DNA from: Oceaniradius stylonematis
GTDB taxonomy: Bacteria > Pseudomonadota > Alphaproteobacteria > Rhizobiales > Rhizobiaceae
Length of the DNA: 64,000 bases
NCBI RefSeq assembly: GCF_003149475.2
Contig: NZ_QFWV02000008.1
Coordinates: forward strand, 354,980-418,979
Direction: 5' to 3'
A program made the translations under genes and the position numbers. Positions 58,599 to 64,000 of this stretch are shown one piece after another. The stretch's first letter is position 1, and each line of letters opens with the position of its first letter. Under the pieces are notes generated by a model, which saw only the letters and a program-made list of their open reading frames with translations, did no database searches and was not told the origin of the DNA.

Positions 58599-59912
58599 CT
58601 AGCGGTAGCCGGCGGCTTCCATCGCGTCGTTGGTGATTGCCTGCGCCTTTTCCAGCGCTTCCTCGACCGATTGCTGGCCGGCATAGACAGCCGAGAACTC
58701 CTGGCTGACCTCTGTGGCGATACCGGCAAACTCCGGAATGGCGACGAACTGGATGCCGACATAGGGCACGGGTTTGACGGTCGGGTTGGTCGGATCGGCC
58801 GCGTTGATGGAGTCAAGCGTCATCTGGGCGAACGGCACGGCCTGATATTCCGGATTCTCGTAGAGCGAGGTCCGGGCGCCGGGCGGCACGTTGGCCCAGC
58901 CCTCGTTCGCGGCCACGAGCTCGATGTACTCCTTCGAGGTCGCCCATTCGATGAACTGCTTGGCTTCGGCCTCCTTCTGCGTGCCCGCCGGGATTGCCAG
59001 CGCCCAGGCCCACAGCCAGTTGGAGCGTTTGCCCATGCCCGTGTCGGGCGCCAGCGCGAAACCGACCGAGTCGGCCACGGTGGAGTCATCGGGATTGGTC
59101 ACGAAGGACGCCGCAACCGTGGCATCGATCCACATGCCGCATTTGCCCTGCTGGAACAGCGACAGGTTCTCGTTGAAGCCGTTGGTGGAGTATCCGGGAG
59201 GGCCGGCCTCGGCCATCAGGTCAACGAAGAAGTTGAGCGCGTTGGCCCACTCCGGCTGATCGAACTGGGCGTTCCAGTCCTCGTCGAACCAGCGCGCGCC
59301 GAACGAGTTCGCCGTGACCGTGATGAAGGCACCGCCCTCACCCCATCCGGCCTTGCCACGCAGGCAGATGCCGTTGATGTCGTTCTCGCGGTCGGTCATC
59401 GCAATCGCCGCTTCACGAATGAACTCCCAGGTCGGCGCCTCGGGCATTTCGAGCCCGGCGGCTTCCATCAGGTCGGTGCGGTACATGACCATGGAGCTTT
59501 CGCCATAGAACGGCGCGGCATAGAGCGTGCCATCGTGGGAAAGGCCACCGCGCATCGCCGGCAGGATATCGTCCACATCGTACTCGGCGGACAAATCGTC
59601 CAGCGGGATCAGCCAGCCGTTTGCGCCCCAGATCGGCGTCTCGTACATGCCGATGGTCATGATGTCGAACTGGCCGCCCTTGGTGGTGATGTCGGTCGTG
59701 ACGCGCTGGCGCAGGACGTTCTCTTCCAGTGTCACCCACTCGACGCCGATGCCGGTCGCCTCGGTGAATTGATCCGTATAGCCCTGCATCCGGATCATGT
59801 CGCCATTGTTGACGGTGGCGACGGTGATGGTGGAGTGGTTATCAGCAAAGGCGCTGCCGGCCGCAAAGACCGAAAGCGCGGTTGCCGCACAAAGTGCGTT
59901 CTTTCTCAACAT
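58599..59912 (-). CDS. Polyol ABC transporter substrate-binding protein (SmoE-type)
   Basis: A 437-residue periplasmic binding protein of solute family 1. A signal peptide (MLRKNALCAATALSVFAAG, cleaved near AFADN at about 23) leads a mature domain with DIMTIGMYETPIWGANGWLIPLDDL and YAAPFYGESSMVMYRTDLM. GGAGG precedes the ATG at 59912. It closely resembles polyol-binding proteins such as SmoE. A putative LacI-type operator lies 71 bases upstream. Confidence 0.93.
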   Translation of the reverse strand: MLRKNALCAATALSVFAAGSAFADNHSTITVATVNNGDMIRMQGYTDQFTEATGIGVEWVTLEENVLRQRVTTDITTKGGQFDIMTIGMYETPIWGANGWLIPLDDLSAEYDVDDILPAMRGGLSHDGTLYAAPFYGESSMVMYRTDLMEAAGLEMPEAPTWEFIREAAIAMTDRENDINGICLRGKAGWGEGGAFITVTANSFGARWFDEDWNAQFDQPEWANALNFFVDLMAEAGPPGYSTNGFNENLSLFQQGKCGMWIDATVAASFVTNPDDSTVADSVGFALAPDTGMGKRSNWLWAWALAIPAGTQKEAEAKQFIEWATSKEYIELVAANEGWANVPPGARTSLYENPEYQAVPFAQMTLDSINAADPTNPTVKPVPYVGIQFVAIPEFAGIATEVSQEFSAVYAGQQSVEEALEKAQAITNDAMEAAGYR

Positions 59913-59980
59913 CCTCTTCCTCCCTGACATGGATGTGGTCGGGAGGTTAGCCATCAAAATTGTCTGGCGTCAAGAAAAGT

Positions 59981-60000
59981 TTTTCGCGCGTAAATTTTTG
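59981..60000 (-). promoter_or_regulatory. Putative LacI-type operator for the polyol operon
   Basis: TTCGCGCGTAAATTTT (59983-59998) is nearly the same as ATCGCGCGCAAATTTT upstream of the regulator gene (61104-61119). The centre CGCGCG is palindromic with T-rich and A-rich flanks, which fits a LacI-family site. It lies 71 bases before the binding-protein gene. Confidence 0.55.
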
Positions 60001-60007
60001 GATCGCG

Positions 60008-61039
60008 TCATGCGGAGGCTCTCAGCACGAGGCGCGCAGCAAAAAGCGTCTCCGTGCGCTTCTGGAACCGTCCGCCCGCCTCGATCAGATCGTTCAGTGT
60101 CCCGATCGCGCAATTGGCCACCGCATCATAATCGTGTGCGGCGGTTGTCAGCGACGGACAGGTGAAGCGCGAGAACGGATGATCGTCATGCGAGGCGACA
60201 CGCAGCGCGCAGCCCTCGCCGCGTCCGACCCGGAAGCCCCGTTCGTAGCATGCCGACAGCAGCCCGATCGCCAGACGGTCGTTGCTGCACAGAACGATGT
60301 TCGTGGGGAAACCGCCGGCGTCGAGGATCCGCAGCGCACCCTGGCGCCCGATCTCTTCGAAGGCCCATCCTTCACCCTCGATCTTGATGACATGCGGTTC
60401 AAGCCCGAGGCGCTCCATCATTTCAAGATAGGCCAGACGCCGCTTGTTGGCGTTCGGATTTGCCGGTGTCATCATCTCGAAGAAGCAGGGCGGGTCGCCC
60501 GTGCGGGTCAGATACTCCACCGTCTGCGACACGAAGCTGAAATTGTCCGAACCGACAAAGGCTTCGCCGACACCTTCGATGTTGCTGTCGAACAGGACCG
60601 TCGGCACATCCGCACAAAAGCTCTCGACCGTCTTGCGGTCCGAGGCGCGGCCAAGCGGCGCCAAAAGGACGCCGGCGGGCTTGAGCGACCGGAGGCTGTC
60701 GAGAATGTCGTTTTCCAGGTCCTGCTGGCCATGGGCGCTGAAAAGGGTCGGCCGGAACCCGGCTTCGATGCAGCGCTGCTCCAGCTGACGCGCGATTTCG
60801 GCGAAGAACGGATCGGCCAGATAAGGAACCACGATGCCGACATTCTTGGTCAGCTTCCGGTTCTGGTTCATCGCGAAAATGTTTGGACGGTAATCGTACG
60901 TTTCGAGCGCCCGCTCAATTCGCTCGCGCGTCGATGGCCGGACACTGTCGGGATCATGGAAATATTTGGAGATCGTCGGACGCGAAATGCCGCTCACCGC
61001 GGCAAACTCCTCCATGTTCCGGATCTTCGTGTCTGACAT
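60008..61039 (-). CDS. LacI-family transcriptional regulator of the polyol cluster
   Basis: A 343-residue regulator. The N-terminal helix-turn-helix (FAAVSGISRPTISKYFHDPDSVRPSTRERIERALETYDYRPN, about 10-50) includes the hinge-helix region, and the rest is a sugar-binding periplasmic-protein-like domain. It is the first gene on the minus strand before the polyol operon and should sense a polyol or ketose. GGAG lies before the ATG. Two related operator-like sites lie ahead of it and of the operon. Confidence 0.9.
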   Translation of the reverse strand: MSDTKIRNMEEFAAVSGISRPTISKYFHDPDSVRPSTRERIERALETYDYRPNIFAMNQNRKLTKNVGIVVPYLADPFFAEIARQLEQRCIEAGFRPTLFSAHGQQDLENDILDSLRSLKPAGVLLAPLGRASDRKTVESFCADVPTVLFDSNIEGVGEAFVGSDNFSFVSQTVEYLTRTGDPPCFFEMMTPANPNANKRRLAYLEMMERLGLEPHVIKIEGEGWAFEEIGRQGALRILDAGGFPTNIVLCSNDRLAIGLLSACYERGFRVGRGEGCALRVASHDDHPFSRFTCPSLTTAAHDYDAVANCAIGTLNDLIEAGGRFQKRTETLFAARLVLRASA

Positions 61040-61103
61040 GCTGCTCCGCCGAGCGCCCAACTCGGCACAGGATCGGTACCATTACAGAAACTTACCATTT
61101 CTT

Positions 61104-61119
61104 ATCGCGCGCAAATTTT
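61104..61119 (-). promoter_or_regulatory. Putative LacI-type operator before the regulator gene
   Basis: ATCGCGCGCAAATTTT, 65 bases upstream of the regulator start; 14 of 16 bases match the site at 59983. It would allow autorepression. Confidence 0.55.
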
Positions 61120-61456
61120 CAACCATTTCGTCCACCGGCAGCCGGCGGCAGTCCGTAGGCAACGCCCCGGTGCAGTTCCCAGGAGCCCGCAGGCCTTCCA
61201 TTTCCATGCGGTATATCCGGACAGTCCTTCGGGATCGCGGAAGACCGGAGCGCGCGCCGCGATGGGACCTGCCGATGTTCTGGAAGCGCTCTGTCCGCTC
61301 CCGCTTCAGCGCGGGAGATCGCCGCGCCTATGGGACGAGCAGCCATGCAATCGGGCGGCGCGCACGCGGCATCCGGTCGAACTCGACGGTCCCGCCGCAA
61401 AGGCCGACATGCCGGACCTGACGGACGACGCCGGAATTGCAGCCGACAGAGCAAGA

Positions 61457-61475
61457 GGCCCGCACAAGGCGGGCC
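61457..61475 (-). terminator. Terminator-like stem-loop after the ribose-type operon
   Basis: GGCCCGC and GCGGGCC arms (7 bp) around ACAAG, extended by GA/TC pairs. It lies 66 bases after the binding-protein gene stop on the minus strand, with T-rich but broken sequence after it. Confidence 0.5.
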
Positions 61476-61493
61476 CTCCAAATTCCGGACCAG

Positions 61494-61553
61494 GCCGGCA
61501 CGGATCAGCAAGCCGGCACGGATCAGAATGCCGGCACGGATCAGAATGCCGGC
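61494..61553. repeat. 18-bp tandem repeat across a stop codon
   Basis: Three 18-bp units (GCCGGCACGGATCAGCAA, then twice GCCGGCACGGATCAGAAT) and a partial fourth. On the minus strand each unit encodes Val-Pro-Ala-Phe/Cys and a TGA, so three in-frame stops end the gene in succession. The first stop (61541-61543) is in the third unit. Confidence 0.9.
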
Positions 61554-62476
61554 TCGACACTGTCGACATTCGCCTTCGTCACGACGGTGAGCGGGATCGG
61601 CAGGCGGGCGCCGACCTCCTGACCGTCGAGGATCCGGGCCATGGTCTCGATCGCAAGCTTGCCGTCTTCCACCGGCGACTGGACGATCGTCGAATACATC
61701 TCGCCGGACTTGATCGACTCGAAGGCATCCCTCTGGCCGTTGATCCCGACGATCGGCGGCATCGGCTCGCCGGGCCTGGCTTCCTTCCATGCGTCGATGA
61801 AACCGCGCGCCATCGTGTCGTCATTGGCGTAGACGCCGTCGATACCGTCGCCGAAGCGGGTGATCAGGTCGCGGCTGACGACGAGCGCCTTCTGCTGATC
61901 GAAGTCCGCGTTCACCGTATCGAGCACCTCGATCTTGCTGTCGATCTCGGCCAGCCGGTCGACGAAGCCGCCGACGCGGCCGATTGTGGTGCCATTGCCC
62001 GCCTGTCCGGCGATCACGACGACCGAGCCCTCGCCGCCCAAAACGTCGGTGAGCGAGTCGGCGGCCATCCCGCCTTGCTCGTAGACATCGGGGCCGGTGA
62101 AAGACAGGATGAACTGGTTGGCCTGCTCGTCCATCGGCGAGTTGATCAGGATGGCCGGGATCTCGGCCTGCTGGGCCCTTGCCAGGCCGGGGATGTAGGC
62201 CTGCGGGTCAAGCGGCCACAGGATGATGCCGTCGGCGTTGCGCGCGATGCAGGTGTTGAGCTGCTGCGTGCCGGTCTGCACGTCGAAATTCTGGCTCAGC
62301 GTGATGACTTCGATGCCGAGTTCCTCGGCGCGTGCCTCCAGAGCCTCGTTGGCCGGGGTGGCATAGGCGTGCGCGTCGGCAGCGGTAACGTAGCAGACCG
62401 TCCTTGCCTCCGCCCAGCCAACAGAGGCGAGCAGCGCCAGCGCGCTGACGATCGTTCCGGTTTTCGCTTTGGTCAT
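61541..62476 (-). CDS. Ribose-type ABC transporter substrate-binding protein
   Basis: A 311-residue periplasmic binding protein of the ribose/galactose (Peripla_BP_4) type. A signal peptide (MTKAKTGTIVSALALLASVGWAEA) precedes the mature part with TQQLNTCIARNADGIILWPLDPQAYIPGL and DGVYANDDTMARGFIDAWKEA motifs. It ends VEPAF, in a tandem repeat. It is the last of a minus-strand operon whose permeases lie upstream in the window edge region. Confidence 0.92.
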   Translation of the reverse strand: MTKAKTGTIVSALALLASVGWAEARTVCYVTAADAHAYATPANEALEARAEELGIEVITLSQNFDVQTGTQQLNTCIARNADGIILWPLDPQAYIPGLARAQQAEIPAILINSPMDEQANQFILSFTGPDVYEQGGMAADSLTDVLGGEGSVVVIAGQAGNGTTIGRVGGFVDRLAEIDSKIEVLDTVNADFDQQKALVVSRDLITRFGDGIDGVYANDDTMARGFIDAWKEARPGEPMPPIVGINGQRDAFESIKSGEMYSTIVQSPVEDGKLAIETMARILDGQEVGARLPIPLTVVTKANVDSVEPAF

Positions 62477-62502
62477 GGTTTCCTCCTGGTGATTGTGGGA
62501 TT

Positions 62503-63465
62503 TCAGCCCGGGACGCCTGCCGCCGCATGTGTGCGCGGGCCCGGCCGCACGGTACGGTCGAGAACGACAAGCAGAATGAGAATGAGGCCGACGACGACCT
62601 GCTGGATGTAGGCGGGCACCGACTGGAACTCCATCGCGGTCGTCAGCGCGGCGATCGTCAGCACGCCGCCCAGCGTGCCGAGCGCGGAGCCGCGCCCGCC
62701 CTCGATGCGCGTCCCGCCGACCACCACCGCCGCGATCACGGTGACGATCAGCTCGGCGCCGAAAACGGGCGAGCCCGTATTGGTCGTCAGGCTCTGGAGC
62801 ACACCGGCCACGCCGGCCAGCGTTCCGGCGAAGACGAAGGCCAGGAACACGGTCCGGCCGGGCGCGATGCCGCTTGCCTCGGCCGCATCGGCATTGGAGC
62901 CGACCGCGAACAGGTTGCGTCCCGCCACCGTGCGCGTCAGCCAGAAATGAAGCAGCAGGATCGAGCCGACGAACAGCGCGCTGCGCAGCGTGAAAATCTC
63001 AAGATGGACCGTCGACAGAGCCAGCGACAGCATGATGTCGGTGCCGGGAACGGGCTGGCTGTCGGTCAGCCAGTGCGCGACCGAACGGAAGATCAGCATG
63101 GTGGCAAGCGTGGCCACCAGCGCATTGACCCTGAAGACAACCGAGAGCAGCCCGTTGAAGGCGCCCGCCGCCGCCCCTGCCAGCACGCCGGCAAGGGCGG
63201 CTGGCCAGATGCCGATGACGGGCTGAAGCATGATGGCGGTGATGCCGGCCAGCGCAAAGGTCGAGCCGACCGAAAGATCGATCTGGCGCGCGATGAGCAG
63301 CACCGTCATGCCGATCGCGATGATGCCGATCGTCGCGCTGCGGTCGAGCCCCAGGCCGAGCGTGGTGACGCTCGGAAATCCCGAAACCGTCAGCGAGGCG
63401 ATCAGCAGCGTCAGGCCGAGAATGACGGCGACGCGATAGCGGACGAGCCGCACAAGCACTGTCAT
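62503..63465 (-). CDS. Ribose-type ABC transporter permease
   Basis: A 320-residue inner-membrane permease of the RbsC/AraH group with about eight to ten hydrophobic segments. The typical motif ARQIDLSVGSTFALAGITA lies near residue 60-75 and GRNLFAVGSNADAAEASGI near 180. The stop of the upstream permease overlaps its ATG (ATGA). The two permeases may form a heterodimer. Confidence 0.92.
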   Translation of the reverse strand: MTVLVRLVRYRVAVILGLTLLIASLTVSGFPSVTTLGLGLDRSATIGIIAIGMTVLLIARQIDLSVGSTFALAGITAIMLQPVIGIWPAALAGVLAGAAAGAFNGLLSVVFRVNALVATLATMLIFRSVAHWLTDSQPVPGTDIMLSLALSTVHLEIFTLRSALFVGSILLLHFWLTRTVAGRNLFAVGSNADAAEASGIAPGRTVFLAFVFAGTLAGVAGVLQSLTTNTGSPVFGAELIVTVIAAVVVGGTRIEGGRGSALGTLGGVLTIAALTTAMEFQSVPAYIQQVVVGLILILLVVLDRTVRPGPRTHAAAGVPG

Positions 63466-64000
63466 AACGCCCCTCCTGCCCGCCGGCGAAGGGCGACATC
63501 GAGGGCGACCGCGATCGCGATCAGCAGACCGAGCGCAAAGCCCTGCACCGGCGTGCGCACGCCCTGCAGCACCATCACATTGGTCAGCAGCTGAACGAAC
63601 ACCAGTCCGGCTATCGCGCGCGGCACCGAGCCGAAGCCGCCCATGATCGAAACCCCGCCGACCACAACCGCCGTGATGGCGCTGAACTCGTAGCCCGTGC
63701 CCACCAGCGGCCGGGCGCTTTGCAGCGTCAATCCCAACAGCGCACCGCTCAAGCCCGCGCAGAGCCCTGTGATCACGAAGGCGCCGGCCTTGACCGCGCG
63801 CACCGGCACCGCACTCGCTTCCGCGGCGGCGTAGTTGCCGCCGGTCGCGATGGTCCACCGGCCCCAGTAGGAACGCGACAGCGCGAAGTGGCCGACCACC
63901 GCCACCGCCATGAAAATCAGCACGATGGCGGGTATGCCGAAAAGGCGGCTCTTGACCAGCGCGGCCGTGTCCGGGTTCGTGCCGTAGACGATCACGCCGC
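63462..64000 (-). CDS. Ribose-type ABC transporter permease, truncated by the window edge
   Basis: The C-terminal ~178 residues of a second RbsC-like permease. It has WTIATGGNYAAAEASAVPV and ITAVVVGGVSIMGGFGSVPRAIAGLVF motifs and ends RRRAGGAL. The frame is still open at 64000 with GTG just inside, so the start is outside. The ATPase and other genes are expected beyond the right edge. Confidence 0.9.
   Translation of the reverse strand, partial: GVIVYGTNPDTAALVKSRLFGIPAIVLIFMAVAVVGHFALSRSYWGRWTIATGGNYAAAEASAVPVRAVKAGAFVITGLCAGLSGALLGLTLQSARPLVGTGYEFSAITAVVVGGVSIMGGFGSVPRAIAGLVFVQLLTNVMVLQGVRTPVQGFALGLLIAIAVALDVALRRRAGGAL

Larger units (their letters stand above)
61040..61540. other. 501-base gap: operator, terminator and tandem repeat, no gene
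   Basis: Holds the LacI-type site at 61104, a stem-loop terminator at 61457-61475 and the 3' part of an 18-bp tandem repeat (61494-61540). The remaining ~300 bases have open frames but no coding match. Confidence 0.55.

Overview
The window is GC-rich, densely coding DNA from an alphaproteobacterium, most likely of the order Hyphomicrobiales (Rhizobiales). This rests on gene content: a MarR/OmpR pair resembling PetP/PetR, a fused two-CHR-domain chromate transporter, a full petABC bc1 operon, the lgt / MidA-like / pgeF / M24 peptidase cluster and an smo-type polyol cluster. The genus cannot be fixed from the sequence. Most of it reads as ordinary chromosomal backbone; no phage, insertion sequence or CRISPR array is intact.

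Layout. Positions 1-2695: MarR regulator (5' end just outside the window), response regulator and histidine kinase. 2871-4260: CsaA-like, YbjN and UbiK-like genes. 4351-10068: lgt, MidA-like methyltransferase, pgeF, M24 peptidase, a lipoprotein and prs. 10069-15139: chromate transporter, SDR, YHYH protein, a ParDE-like toxin-antitoxin pair with a perfect palindromic operator, and a DUF3179 protein. 15370-18460: rplY and pth, then an opposing operon of PepSY protein, cytochrome b561 and membrane-anchored LuxR-type regulator. 18637-19698 is a gene-poor stretch with a truncated DUF1801 gene and two copies of a ~160-bp palindromic repeat (a third copy, inverted, lies at 2711). 19789-26206: ychF, an apt-eamA-crp-DUF2892 operon and petABC. 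26349-30110: two ABC exporter half-transporters, one with an in-frame TGA at codon 46, preceded by a 30-codon small ORF with its own promoter and a strong Shine-Dalgarno.

30494-36455: trmL, a VOC-fold gene and soxR divergent around a SoxR box with a 19-bp promoter spacer, GNAT, hemF, cca, Nudix and DUF1285. 36602-43459: a MoxR / DUF58 / BatA-DUF4159 / large membrane protein operon. 43473-45718: DegT aminotransferase and Gfo/Idh/MocA dehydrogenase, probably surface-sugar synthesis. 45995-46071: tRNA-Met(CAT). 46218-52407: a more accessory-looking stretch with a coiled-coil membrane protein, a frameshifted serine-recombinase relic and a three-gene MacB/HlyD-like efflux operon that ends in a large stem-loop. 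52802-61039: a complete polyol import and oxidation cluster (transporter, two dehydrogenases, kinase) under a LacI-type regulator with two matching putative operators. 61541-64000: the 3' part of a second, ribose-type ABC sugar operon that continues beyond the right edge.

No wholly new system is evident. The observations most worth checking are the nonsense codon in the ABC half-transporter, the small ORF and hairpin upstream of that pair, the three-copy palindromic element, the SoxR-type promoter, and the PepSY / cytochrome b561 / membrane LuxR operon.
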